Below are positions 33,824 through 45,393 of a stretch of DNA of 64,000 nucleotides, one piece after another. A program made the translations under genes and the position numbers. Every line of letters begins with the position of its first letter. Position 1 is the first letter of the stretch. This DNA comes from Macrolepiota albuminosa (taxonomy: Eukaryota; Basidiomycota; Agaricomycetes; Agaricales; Agaricaceae): contig JAMWFC010000049.1 in assembly GCA_027475525.1 (NCBI GenBank), positions 5,378,947 to 5,442,946 on the forward strand. Reading direction: 5' to 3'. The notes under the pieces were generated by a model. That model made no database searches, was not told the origin of the DNA, and saw only the letters and a program-made list of their open reading frames with translations.

Positions 33824-35050
33824 ATGGACAGCATGCCCGTGGACATGAGTGATCAGCAGCAGCAGCAGCAGCTACAGCAGCAGCAATTTGAGAGTACGCC
33901 GTCGGTCTTACCGTCGGCTGAAGGGGGGGGGCAGATGGCTCCCCCGCTGACCCAAAATGCGCCCCAGTGGGGACAATCGCAACAGGCGGTGGGCTTCCCA
34001 CAGCAGCAGCAACAACCAGCGGCGGGCTACCCGCCGCAGCAGCCGGTGATCAGTGGCTATCCGCCACTTCAAACCATGCAGGGCAACTTCATGCCCCAGA
34101 ACGCACCTGTGGGCGGCTATCAGCCCCAACAACCAGCATCGGGCGCTTATGCGCCACATCACACCGAGGGCCAATTCCAGCAACAGGCCTACGGGGGGCT
34201 ATTCAGCCCCCAAGCAGCGCCGGCATGGAGGCAGCTTGCCCCTGTACCGGCAACAGGGCAACTGGGGACACATCCTTTTCCCCAGTTTACCGCCCCGGCG
34301 CACTACCCTGGGATGGGTGGTGTGCCCGTAATGATGCCGTACCCCCCGGCTTGGATGGGGGCTTGGGGCGCAATGCCCCAGTACAGCGACTCGCATGAGT
34401 CGCAAGCCAAGGGAGGCCGGTCGATTTCCCTGTCGACCACAGTACCAACCGATAATCTAGAGGGACGCCAAGCATCCCTCGTGCAGGCCACCGCGGCCAT
34501 TGAGAGAGCAGAAACTCTCAATACAGAACGAAGCGTCGGATCATCGTCCGATGCGCCGACGGAGAGCCTGGCCAAGCTCTCCTTGCTACAGCGGCTGGAA
34601 ATGCCGCACCAATCCGAGCCCAGCTCGGAAGAAGAGTCGCGTCCTCGACGCGACAAAGGAAAAGCACGGGCTGTCGAGCCCACTCACAGCCAGGACTTAG
34701 TCCTGGCTACCCTTCTCCAACGTCTTGGAGATAACGGGTACGATGTACCCGCAGAGTCGTCATTCCTCCGCGATGCGGAGGCAGTCGTCCTCATCTGCCG
34801 GATGATGGACGACATGGATCACATGCGCGCTCAGCGCAAAACTGATCTCCTTGCCCTTTCGGCCGCTCGTAAGCGGCAGTCTACACCCCCGAGTCGGGAC
34901 ACCGACTCCAGCAAAAGGGCGCGTCGGCAAGGAGTGGAGGACGCGCCCTCCCGCTCGATTACATCGAGCGTTGCTGCCCCCGGCCGGGAGGCCGGTCTAG
35001 GACGGGACATCCTTCCTTATGACGATGTTCCTGCTCCAGCCGCCCCCCGG
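33824..35050 (+). CDS. Outer element third ORF, 5' part (interrupted)
   Basis: This is a 409-codon frame starting at ATG 33824 in a good context (aaccATGg). It begins with a glutamine run and continues as a Pro/Gln/Gly-rich region with Y-x-P-x-Q repeats. A charged region follows with PRRDKGKARA and a short predicted helical part (MMDDMDHMRAQRKTDLLALSAARKR). It runs unbroken to the insertion point of the inner element. The TGA that ends it in the present sequence is the first three bases of the inner LTR. No homology is recognised. Its position after pol is that of an accessory gene. No membrane segment or signal peptide is seen, so it does not look like an envelope gene. Confidence 0.8.
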
Positions 35051-35982
35051 TGATAGGACCCTATACAGGTTAGGCGCATCAACGGCAGGCTCGGCACCGG
35101 CTCCGGGAACCTTGCCGCATTTGTTCCGAACTTGGCGCACGCATTCTACCCATTTTAGGCCATTCCCGACGGCCGCGCACGGCAAGAAGCAGATCCAATC
35201 AGTGATAGCGCCAACGGCAGCAAGAATGACAACTGACAGATGGCATCAGTCAATAACGACAGCGCTTAGCGAGAAGCCTGATCATCTATCAAAAACTGAC
35301 GGACAGCTTGGCGTTTGACCTTGGCGTCCGACACCGCTTAGCGTCTCGATTTGGCGCCTGACATCGCTTAGGTACTCTGACGGACAGAAGGGTGATGGAG
35401 TGATGGTTTAGCTTCGCGATCTGTCGCCTGGCGTCGCTAAGGCTCTTGAATGGACGGTAGGGATCTGAAACCATTGGAGCTACCCCTTTGAAATTTTCCA
35501 GTTTACCGCACTCTGGCGTCATTAGCCACTGGCGACGGCGAACTTATTGTAGTATAAAAGTACTTACCGACTTGTACATTGGACAGCAGACGAATAGACC
35601 ACAGTTTCCCCCACTTACTTCAGTCTCCCTTACGCTCAAGAGCTCATTTACGCTACGGTCGGCAACGTCGAACTCATCGGCAGTTACAGACGTTCGCCAA
35701 CACTCGACATACTCGCGCCTTGCAACTACGGCAGGCATTATCGACGCTTAGAACTTCGCTAAGCTTACCGTGCTCTTGCCGCTCTTACCGCATTTTCTTA
35801 AGCGCTTTACCTTAGCGCTTGACACTTGCCGACTCCGTTACCGACTTTTACCCTTTTTCACAGACGCGTTCTCTGGGACCTGCCCGGGACTCCTCAACAC
35901 ACTTATAGCGCGCCCAACGCACACTCTTGGTACGGTAACACAATAGTTACATTTGTTACTGACCAAACTTTGGGCGTCATCA
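35051..35982 (+). repeat. Left LTR of inner element (932 bp)
   Basis: TG...CA boundaries, matching 45394-46325 over its full length. A TATA-like tagtataaaagtac lies at about 35552-35566 and probably marks the promoter. Confidence 0.95.
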
Positions 35983-35985
35983 AAT

Positions 35986-35998
35986 TGGAGCCCACCGC
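35986..35998 (+). promoter_or_regulatory. Probable primer-binding site of inner element
   Basis: Three bases after the left LTR the sequence reads tggagcccaccgc. It starts with TGG, as expected for pairing with a tRNA CCA end. The tRNA species is not identified. Confidence 0.55.
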
Positions 35999-36362
35999 GA
36001 GGAATCTCTAGGGCAGAATTCCGCCAGAAACCCGTCTCCAGCGTAGGCGCCGCCTGCTAGACCAGTCGGCAGAAGGCATAGCTCCTTCCCACCCATCAAC
36101 TCCACAACCACCTGGTGCCTTACCGGGTCTCTCTCTAGCCCAGGAACTACAGAACGCCACTGTAGACGCTTTTCCTGATCTCTTCCCGCACTCCCTCGAT
36201 TATAGTGCCGACGACCCCTTAGCGTCGCCCTTTACTTTGCCGCAATCAGTTACTCCCATCACTCCGCTAACGCCTCTTTCACAACTCATTTCTCTTACCC
36301 CGTCGCCAATCTCCAGAACTCCTTCCCCACTACCGCTAACCGAACTCGCCAACACAGTCGCT

Positions 36363-38675
36363 ATGGAACAACAAGTCCAACGCATGCCGCCACGCAACCA
36401 CTTCTCGGCACCGAAATGGGACGAGACCAAGCCACGGGAGCTCTCCCAGTATTTTAAGGAATTGGAGTATTTATTCAGAGACTGTAACATTACCGACCAC
36501 ACGCAGATGAAGGAGTATGCGGCAAGATACGTATCGTATGACACGGCAGAGACGTGGACAGGTCTTACCGAGTTTGCCGCCTTTGTCCCTGCCGCCCCGC
36601 CAGCTCCAGCCCAAGGCGCTTCGTATGAGGACTGGAAGACGGCAGTGATCCAGTTGTACCCTGGCGCAGAGGAAGCTACCTGATACACGGTAAACGAGCT
36701 CCAGAAACTAGTTCAGGAATCTTTCGACAGTGGCACATCGTCGCTTGGCGCATTCTCCACGTATTACCGCGAGTTCCAGAAAATTGCTAGGTGGCTTCTG
36801 CAGAACGGCAAGCTCTATATTAACGAGGAGCGTCGCCTGTTCCAGCAAGGCATCCCGACTTCACTGTGGACGCGTATTGCTCGTCGCCTAGAGATAGTTC
36901 ATCAGGCTCATCACCCAGACGAGCCCTATAACGTTGCCGACGTCTTTGAAGCCGGTAAATGGGTTCTCAAGGGAACGGACACTGGCGTTGGACTGCAGCG
37001 CGCTAGGACGAGCCCACCACCTGAGCGAACTAACGGTATCATTCCCATCCCGCCTCCTGTTGCCGACTTCGTTAAGAAAGAGGAGCTCAATGCTGCTATT
37101 ACCGCCGCTGTCGCTTCCGCTATGACCCGTATCGAAACCATGATTACCACCAACCTCACGGCTAACCGACCCGCTAACGTACCCGCACCTGGCCCTTGCC
37201 ACTTCTGTGGGGAAATTGGCCATACTATGACTAGAGGACGATGCGCTACCCTCGAGAATTACGTTCGCCAAGGTAGAATTCGAAGGGCTATCGACGGCAA
37301 GATAGTCCTCACCACTGGCGCCACCATCCCCAACTACCCAGACAAGAAGTCCTTCCAGGAGCGAGTTGATGAGTGGCATAGGCGCAACCCAGGACAAATC
37401 GTTACCGGCACGCTATCTGGCAACGCTAACCCCGACCCCGAGCAGGCGACCCAACAGCAGATGATTCACGAGGTCCTACATTTCGACAGCGTTGGCGACC
37501 ACCCTACTTTCTCGCGGGAAGAGCGTATCGCCAAGCTCCAACAGGAGTTGGATTCGCTAAAGAACCAGGTTTTTGATGGGGTTGAAGTTAAGCAGCCCAA
37601 ACAACCTCTTAAAGGATATAAGCCAATGCCTCCCGCTAGCAAGTTACCGACACCTGCTCCTGCCGCACCTCCTGCCACTGCCCCTGCTCCTGCTTCAGAA
37701 CCATCGTCGACCGCTACCGCTCCCGAACCGCCTTTGCCGCCTCTCCATCCCTACTCAGGGATTCCCGACCGATATCATGCTCCCGCACAACGAAACTTTG
37801 CCGCTCCCGAGAAACGTCCTGAGGGTGGCTACCGACCTACCGCGCCAATTTTCGACATAGAGAAATCTAACCACGTTTTTAACCGTATCATGAAAACCGC
37901 CGTCACCTTGTCAGTAGAAGAACTTTGTAGTATTGCTCCCGACGTCCGCAACCAGGTCAAGACGGCAGTCACTCCCCGACGACCCTTGGCGACAGCCGTT
38001 GCCGAAGTTGATGAACTCGACGACGCGCTTCCTGGTTTCTCTGTTACCATCGACCCTCCCGACACTGAAGACACTCTTGCCGACCCCATCGCTAACGCCA
38101 CCTCGGTGGACCCAGTAGAGACCTACCTTAGGTCTGTAGACCATGGAGAGGACCCCGCCATTCTTACCGTCGCTCAAGAATCGCACGCTATCCGCTCGGT
38201 AGCGCTAACCGTAGACAACAAGCACGAAGTAGAGGCAATCGTGGATAGCGGGTCTCAGATTATTTCTATGGCAGCAGAAGTCGCTAATGATCTAGGCCTC
38301 ATTTACGACCCTACGGTGATACTAAACATGCAGAGCGCTAACGGTACGGTAGACAGATCCCTCGGCCTCGCCAAGAATGTGCCGTGCACCCTTGGCGACA
38401 TTACCTTTTACCTCCAGATACACATTTTACGCTCCCCAGCATACGACTTATTACTCGGCAGACCTTTTGACGTCTTGGCGCGATCAGTCGTCAAGACAGT
38501 TACCGACGAGGAGACGACCCTCACAATTAGCGACCCCAACTCCGGAATCCGACGAACGGTGCCAACGTTCCCTAGGGGACAACGAAAAGGCGCCCTCGCT
38601 AAGCCCCCGGAGTTTACCGACCAACACGCCAACGAACGACCCTACCGGTGTTTTCACAGACCATCGAGGAGGTGA
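36363..38675 (+). CDS. Inner element Gag-protease with in-frame TGA
   Basis: The frame is open from 36012; the first ATG is 36363. The capsid-like part runs across 36400-37000 (FSAPKWDETKPRELSQYF, LEYLFRDCNITD, FSTYYREFQKIARWL). A TGA at 36681-36683 (ACC TGA TAC) interrupts it, and the same frame then continues unbroken to 38675. The zinc knuckle is CHFCGEIGHTMTRGRC (about 37195), with a longer last spacing than the standard CX2CX4HX4C. The protease motif is VEAIVDSGSQIISMA (about 38235) with LLLGRPFDVL. The stop may be a CGA-to-TGA mutation or a recoded site. Pol lies in the -1 frame and overlaps the end of this frame. Confidence 0.88.
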
Positions 38676-41600
38676 TTGGCGATGATCACGGAGATGTGGC
38701 GCTAACGCTGGAATATGACCATTCAACTGGTCTTGTAACTGTTTTGTCTACTACTTTTCTTGACGAAGATGTTTTAACTACTTTACCCGCTACCGACGCA
38801 GAGCCTTCCCAGAAAAATCAAAACATTACCGACTCCTCTCTTGCCTACTTATATCTTACCGCTTCTGAATCTTTTCAAAATATTGCGTCTACCGATACGT
38901 ATCTCACTACACTTCCCGGAGCCTCGTCTCCTGCCGTTCTTGGACTTGCCGCCCCTCAGGCTACAGTTCCCCTTTCCACCTCTGTTTATAACCAAGCTAA
39001 CGCTCCCAAAAGGAAAGGGGTTCAAGTTAAAAAGAAATATAAGCCAGTTGCGCTTAAAACAAAACCCATCGCTACGCACTCTCCCGAGACGTTTAGGATC
39101 GAGCGCCAGATCATTGGCAACCCTCTTGCCGACATGCCGACCTTATTACCGAATCCGCCACCTTTTCAGCCCACGGGACGTTTTACCGCAGAACGCCAGC
39201 AGCAGTTCGCCAAGGAGCACGACACAGGATTTTTGACCAAAGATGAGTTGAATGTCCTTACCGATCTCGTCGCTAAGCAAGACAAAGCTTTTGCTTGGGA
39301 GGACTCAGAACGTGGCAGCCTCCGCACAGATTTCTTCCCGCCTGTCGTCATCCCGACCATTCCTCACGTACCGTGGACTGAGCACAACCGACCGTTACCG
39401 CCTGGGATCGAAGCCGAGGTCTGCCAGATCATTAGGACCAAGATACAGGCTGGCGTCTACGAGCCCTCCAATAGTTCTTACCGCTCCCGTTGGTTCTGCG
39501 TCCTCAAAAAGAACGGTAATCTACGCATAGTCCACAGTCTTGAACCGCTGAATAGAGTCACCATACGACACTCTGGCGTACCGCCATTCCCTGACCACTT
39601 TGCCGAGTCCTTTGCCGGGCGCATCTGTGGCGCCACCCTTGATCTCTACGTTGGCTACGATGAACGCTTGATACACCCCTCTTCCCGTGACCTCACCACC
39701 TTTCAAACTCCGTTTGGCGCGCTGCGCCTAGTCACCTTACCGATGGGCTGGACAAACTCAGTCCCCATATTCCATGACGACATCACCTTCATCCTCCAAC
39801 CCGAAATACCGCATAATGTCCTTAGCTTCATTGATGATGTTGGCGTCAAAGGCCCCAAAGACTGGCGACTCGTAAACGACTTACCGGCAACCCATCCCGA
39901 GAACCCCAACATTCGCTTAGCGCTATGGGACTTTTTCCAGCTGCTCAATCGAGTTCTCCAGCGTATGAAGTATAGCGGTGGTACGTTTAGCGGTCACAAA
40001 CTTCTCCTTTGCGCGCCAAGGTTCAAAATACTTGGTCACATCTGCACTCCCGACGGTCGCGTTCCCGACGAGTCTCGCTTAGCACTCCTAGAGCGATGGG
40101 GTCCTTGCCGCGACTTATCTGAAGTTCGCGCCTTTCTTGGCACCGTTGGCGTTCTCAGGATATTCGTCAAGAACTTTGCCCATCGCGCACATGCTCTTAA
40201 CCGACTCACCCGCGCCAACGAGCCCTTCGAATTTGGGCCAGACCAGGTTACCGCACAACGAGACTTAGTAAAGGCCTTACAAGACGCCAAGCCCCTAGTT
40301 CCAATCGACTATAGCTCTGCCGACCCTGTCATCTTGGCGGTGGATACCTCGTACATTGCCGTTGGCTACTTCCTGTGCCAGTGCCTTAGCGACAATCGGA
40401 AACAGCGACGCTACAACCGCTTTGGGTCTATCACGCTAAACGACAGAGAGTCTCGCTACAGCCAGCCTAAGCTAGAGCTCTATGGACTCTTCAAAGCCTT
40501 CCGGTCGCTAAAGATGTATTTGATTGGCGTGCGGAATCTGATTGTTGAAGTCGACGCTAGGTACATCAAAGGCATGCTGCAGAATCCCGATATCCAGCCA
40601 TCCGCTAGCATGAACCGGTGGGTAGTCGCCATCCTCATGTTTCACTTTGAGTTGGTACACGTCAAGAGCTCTTTCCACGGACCAGATGGACTTTCTAGGC
40701 GACCACGGCAGCCTGGCGACCCGGCAGTGGACCCACAGGCTGATAGCGATTTCGAGGACTGGATTGACCGCTTACATGGATTCGTACACCTCATTCAACA
40801 GCCAATTCCCTTACTACGACGGCAACAGCCTGCCAGCATCCTTTTACATCCTATCGTCCCTTACCGCCCCGAGACTTTTAGCGCTCCCCTCACATTCTAC
40901 ACGGCAAGCATTTGCAGTCAGGACTCACCACCAGTGAAAATCGTACAAGAACCCCATCCGCTAAGAGAGGACAGCAAAAACCTGACCTACGATGCCGTTC
41001 CCCGATCCGCCAAGGCAAAGGCGGAAGACAGTCGCTTGTTACTCGTTGAACAATGGCTACAAGACCTTAAGCGACCCCCAGACCTTACCGACGAACAATA
41101 CGCGACCTTTATCCGTTATGCCACCCGCTTCTTCTTTACCGACAACCGACTTTGGCGACGGAATCGCGATGGCGCTCACAAACTGATTATCAAGCCAGAA
41201 AGTCGCTTACGAGTCTTGCGCGCCATGCATGACGAGCTAGGACATAGAGGCCTGTACGCTACCCGAGCCTCTCTGCTAGAACGATTCTGGTGGCCACACG
41301 CTAGTGCCGACATCGCCTGGTACATCAGGACTTGCCACCTCTGCCAAATCCAACAAACGCGCCAAGTGCTCATACCGCCAACCGTTGCAACGCCAGCTCC
41401 CCTCTTCAGCAAAATCTACGTCGACACCATGCATATGCCTAAATCTGGTCGCTACAAGTACATCATTCAAGGTCGTTGCTCGCTAATCCACTGGCCTGAG
41501 TTTCGCATGCTGCAAAGAGAAAATACCGAGGCGGTCGCCAAGTGGTTATTTGAAGACGTCATCTGCCGTTGGGGAGCGCTAAGAGAAATCGTCACGGATA

Positions 41601-42397
41601 ACGGTGCGCCTATCATCAAAGCGCTAACTTACCTCGCCAAGAAATACAATATACATCATATTCGAGTATCAGGCTACAACAAACGCGCCAATGGCTTGGT
41701 AGAGAGGCCACACTTTGACGTGCGGCAAGCGCTCTTCAAGGCAGTCGATGGCGACGAGTCGCGTTGGAGTGAGGCGACGTATTCAGTGTTTTGGTCGGAA
41801 AGAGTTACCATTCGTAAGCGCATGGGTTGTTCTCCTTACTATGCGGCTACTGGCACCCATCCTTTACTCCCTGCCGACATCATAGAAGCGACCTACCTTC
41901 AACCAGCACCCAACAGCATCTTAGCGACTACCGATCTTATCGCCAGACGAGCTATTGATCTCCAGCGAAGGAAGGAAGATTTAGAGCGACTCCACGAGGT
42001 AGTCTTTAGCGCCCGTCGCCAAGCAGCCCTGCGATTCGAAACCGAGCATGGCGCCACTATCAAGGATTACAACTTCCCGAGAGGAGCGCTAGTGCTTATG
42101 CGCAACTCCAAAATCGAGACCTCCTACAACAAGAAAATGCGCCCGCGCTATCTAGGACCTTTGGTAGTTATCTCTCGTAACCGTGGAGGCGCTTACGTGC
42201 TCTGTGAATTAGATGGTTCAGTCCTACACCGACCTGTTGCCGCCTTTCGCCTATTGCCGTATCTCGCCAGAGAACACATTGACTTGCCGCTTGAAGCGCT
42301 AGATATCGACACCGCCAAGCTACGAGAACTTGAAGAAACCGAGTTATTGGACGATGAAGACTTGCCGACTTTAGTTGAAGAAGAAGAAAATGATTAG
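38603..42397 (+). CDS. Inner element Pol (RT-RNase H-integrase)
   Basis: The frame opens after a TAA at 38600-38602 and overlaps Gag-protease by 73 nt in the -1 frame, so expression probably needs -1 frameshifting. Reverse transcriptase is marked by RWFCVLKKNGNLRIVHS, GATLDLYVGYDERL and the active site LSFIDDVGVKGP (about 39826), with FIDD in place of YLDD. RNase H shows AVDTSYIAVGYFL, KLELYGLFKAF and VEVDARYIKGML. Integrase has the HHCC finger (HDELGHRGLYATR...CHLCQIQ, about 41230-41350) and DDE residues in YVDTMHM, VTDNGAPI and NGLVERPHFD. The C-terminus is acidic (TLVEEEEND) and has no chromodomain that I can see. Confidence 0.93.
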   Translation, partial: APGVYRPTRQRTTLPVFSQTIEEVIGDDHGDVALTLEYDHSTGLVTVLSTTFLDEDVLTTLPATDAEPSQKNQNITDSSLAYLYLTASESFQNIASTDTYLTTLPGASSPAVLGLAAPQATVPLSTSVYNQANAPKRKGVQVKKKYKPVALKTKPIATHSPETFRIERQIIGNPLADMPTLLPNPPPFQPTGRFTAERQQQFAKEHDTGFLTKDELNVLTDLVAKQDKAFAWEDSERGSLRTDFFPPVVIPTIPHVPWTEHNRPLPPGIEAEVCQIIRTKIQAGVYEPSNSSYRSRWFCVLKKNGNLRIVHSLEPLNRVTIRHSGVPPFPDHFAESFAGRICGATLDLYVGYDERLIHPSSRDLTTFQTPFGALRLVTLPMGWTNSVPIFHDDITFILQPEIPHNVLSFIDDVGVKGPKDWRLVNDLPATHPENPNIRLALWDFFQLLNRVLQRMKYSGGTFSGHKLLLCAPRFKILGHICTPDGRVPDESRLALLERWGPCRDLSEVRAFLGTVGVLRIFVKNFAHRAHALNRLTRANEPFEFGPDQVTAQRDLVKALQDAKPLVPIDYSSADPVILAVDTSYIAVGYFLCQCLSDNRKQRRYNRFGSITLNDRESRYSQPKLELYGLFKAFRSLKMYLIGVRNLIVEVDARYIKGMLQNPDIQPSASMNRWVVAILMFHFELVHVKSSFHGPDGLSRRPRQPGDPAVDPQADSDFEDWIDRLHGFVHLIQQPIPLLRRQQPASILLHPIVPYRPETFSAPLTFYTASICSQDSPPVKIVQEPHPLREDSKNLTYDAVPRSAKAKAEDSRLLLVEQWLQDLKRPPDLTDEQYATFIRYATRFFFTDNRLWRRNRDGAHKLIIKPESRLRVLRAMHDELGHRGLYATRASLLERFWWPHASADIAWYIRTCHLCQIQQTRQVLIPPTVATPAPLFSKIYVDTMHMPKSGRYKYIIQGRCSLIHWPEFRMLQRENTEAVAKWLFEDVICRWGALREIVTDNGAPIIKALTYLAKKYNIHHIRVSGYNKRANGLVERPHFDVRQALFKAVDGDESRWSEATYSVFWSERVTIRKRMGCSPYYAATGTHPLLPADIIEATYLQPAPNSILATTDLIARRAIDLQRRKEDLERLHEVVFSARRQAALRFETEHGATIKDYNFPRGALVLMRNSKIETSYNKKMRPRYLGPLVVISRNRGGAYVLCELDGSVLHRPVAAFRLLPYLAREHIDLPLEALDIDTAKLRELEETELLDDEDLPTLVEEEEND

Positions 42398-42820
42398 AAA
42401 AGACTATAACTTGATAAGCTTTTTCTTTCTGTTACTTACCCTACTTATCTTTCTTGCCGACACTTACTATACCATATCTAACAGACATTTTCTTACTTAG
42501 TCAAGTCGCAGCGCTAGTGTGTCGCCAACGCTTAGCGCATTGCGCAACTCTCGCCAAGGGTTTTTCGCTATGATGACTTACTGAGCGTTTCCCTTTTCCT
42601 CAAAAATTTGTCTAAGTCCCCCTCATATGATTCATCTTACTAAAACCTACCCTAGGATGCTTACCGCTTACTGTCGCTTAGCTATACTTTGTTTGCTGCT
42701 GCGCTAACTCAAATTATAAAGCTTCCCCTCACACTTGGCAAGAACGCGGCAAGAAAAATATATGCGAGTCCGGCAATGAGTAAAATATCTACAAAACGGC
42801 CTATCTACGCTAAGGACCGT

Positions 42821-45221
42821 TTACTCGCTACTGTCCTCCATCGGCAGGGAATCGTCGGACACGGGCAAAGATGAGTCTCGAAGCGGCAAGAGGTCGCCCG
42901 GCAGGATGTTGTTGGCCGCTTGCCAATCCAGGGCGGCTTGGCAATCTGCCTGATAGTCCCGAAGGACACTAAGGCTGCGGCCAAGGTTGGAATACCGCAA
43001 CCTTAGCGCCATTAGCTGCCCTCGGACCCGCTCCCGCTCTCGTCCCATTGCCGCCTCCATCGTTGCCGCCCTCCTGGAAAATCGCTCCAACATCTCCCGC
43101 GGATTGAGCGCCACCACTGGGTATACGAGGTCTTGCCCCAGCCAGTTGAAGGCGTCGCCAGTGACCGTTGGCTGCGGCTGGGGGGTCCACGAGGGATTGA
43201 CCCTAGCGATCACGGGGCGCCTAGGCTCCAGCCCGGCAACGTCCTCGGGGTCTGAAACCTCCCAAGGGGCGGCGTTGCCATAGGGAGGCAACCACCGCCA
43301 CTCAGGCTCTTCCCGGGTAACTCCTGCCCCCTCCTCTCCTTCCACTACCTCCCTTACCGATGCCTCTTCATCGCCCCCTTCCCGCTGAGTCGCCAACGTT
43401 TCGTCGGCCGCCAGATCCTCACTGCCTCCCGCTACCGCTACCGCCTCCTCTGCACCCATGTCGTCCTCCCCGTCCGCGTCCTTGTCACCAACCGTGGCCT
43501 CAGGCTCTTCCCTTGGCGGCGGATCCATTACCGCGTCATCCTCGTCGGGAAGTGGCAAAGAAGCCACTCGCAGGTGGATGGGGGAGAGCAAGTTGCTAGG
43601 CCCGGCTTCGGTGTCCCTTGGCGGAAGGCGGCTAGCGGCAAGCGCCTTTTCGAGATCCTCCATCTCAACGTCCTCGGGGGTGGGGGGAGGAGATTCCACT
43701 ACCCGCGCGCGCTTAGCCTTGCCCTTCCCCTTGGCAGGTGAAGGGACTTGTCGTTTTAAGGGGACCGCCGTCCCTTGGCGCTCCCCGGCGCCACGAGTAC
43801 CGACTGTTTCGTTTTCATCCCCTTGGCGAGTCGGCAGCGCCAGGGAACTCTTGCTGATTCCAGCCGCGTCGCCAGCGGCCTGCTTCTTCCTCTCCCCCTC
43901 GACGAACTCCCGCGCCCTTCTGACGAGTACGGCACGCTTGAAAGTGCGCTCCACTACCGCGTCGGGAGCCCCACCGCGTTCACGACTCTTGGCGCCGTCC
44001 AAGGTGCAAGCCCGTTTTAGCGTCCCGCACCGGTAGCAGGGCTGACCACCGGTGGGGTACCAACACCCCTCTGGGTCGTTGTCGGCCCAGCACTTGTCGC
44101 ACTACAGAAGTGTCAACAGACGCGGTAAGAAGAGCTACAGCACTTACCGCTCCTTGGGAGTCCTTGAACTCCCGTCTTGCCGCCGGACTTGCCGTCTTCT
44201 TATCCTTCATTTCCGGCAAGACTACTCCCGCTTCCATTCCCTCATCTAAAACCGCCTCATCTCGTCGCGCTACCAACAATCCCTTCAGCTCTGCGTCGCT
44301 AAAGGAAGTTTGTGTTGGCGCCTGCCAACTAGGCGGTTAGTGGAAAAAGTACCTTGGCGCGACCAACTCACAGTGTAACGAGGGGCGGCAGCCTTACGAG
44401 ACTTAGGAAGAAATAAACAAAAGTCGGCAGCGGTAAGGAAGCATAAACTTACCTTCTTCTTCAAGGTCTTCCCAGGCTTGACCGGAGAGCCCGATTTGCC
44501 TGCCGGCAGTGCTGGGCTTAGGGCACTGCCGGCGCGGGAGTCCTTCTCACCTGACCCCTGCTTCCTCCCAACTGGCGACTTCTCACTGGCGACCAGGTCT
44601 TCGCCAGCGGCCTCTCGCTCCTCCAATGCCCTGGTCCTCTCCTTGGCGTCGCGGGAAGCCTCTTCCAGCACGCTCTCGCGAATCGCTGCCATCTCCGCAT
44701 CCACCTGCAAATTAGCAAGAGGCGCTAACACCTCTTGCTTGCTATGAGGCGATAGGTCAGACCACAGCTAGGTTAGAAATCAAAATCAGAGTTACTTACT
44801 CAGGCGCAGGAGCGCTCACCGTCATCGGCAAGGCCCCAGATAGGATATCCTCTAATTCGTCCTCAATGGTGGGGACAGGAGGAGGCGCCTAGGAACCCGG
44901 TCAGCTAGCGACACGGCAAGAAATACAAACCCTTACAAATCGAGCAAAGGGCGCTAGCCACTCTGCGCCACGGTGATCCAGGTACCGCGACCGGCACCAC
45001 TCCCGCACTTCGATTTCGCGATCCCATCCCACGCCAAGAACGCGCACCTCATACCACCGCTCCAATAATTTCATAACGGCAACAACCAAGTTGGTAGGCG
45101 CCTCCGCGCCCACACCCTCGATGCGCTTGATGAAGTTGTTCGCCTTAGCAATGTAGGCGGAGGCGGCGTCTTGAGCCTCGCGGGACGGTACTGGAGGCGG
45201 AGTTGGAATTCGGAAAGACAT
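42821..45221 (-). CDS. Antisense spliced gene inside the inner element, Zn2Cys6-like
   Basis: Six minus-strand exons join with consistent phases and no stops: 45221-44937, 44888-44800, 44741-44453, 44401-44372, 44321-44148 and 44101-42821, giving 715 codons. Intron lengths are 48-70 nt with GT-AG ends. The last exon begins with six cysteines spaced C-x2-C-x8-C-x8-C-x2-C-x6-C (44101 to 44006, residues 290-321). This is close to the fungal Zn(II)2Cys6 DNA-binding cluster, with a longer first gap. Basic residues follow (KSRERGG, TFKRAVLVRRAREF) and then KRQVPSPAKGKGKAKRAR. The middle is strongly acidic, and a helical region near the end (MLERFSRRAATMEAAMGRERERV) could dimerise. A TATA-like tatatataaa lies just upstream of the start at 45225-45237. 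It is probably a DNA- or chromatin-binding protein; the function is inference. It fills the otherwise non-coding space between pol and the right LTR. Confidence 0.75.
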
Positions 45222-45393
45222 ATTTTTTTATATATAGAGCGCCAGGTAAAGATGGGGAGGAGAAACGAAGTCCACACTCATGCGCCAGGACTATAAACCA
45301 AATCTCAAGAACGCACGGACCACCTGTCACAAAAGCGGTAACGGTAGCCTTATTTGGTGACTGAGGACAGTCAATTTTTCAGTTGGGGGGAGA

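Noticed and set aside
38580..38680. Slippery heptamer for -1 frameshifting
   Set aside because: Runs such as cccccgg and agtttac do not fit X-XXY-YYZ in the Gag frame, so no site is claimed.
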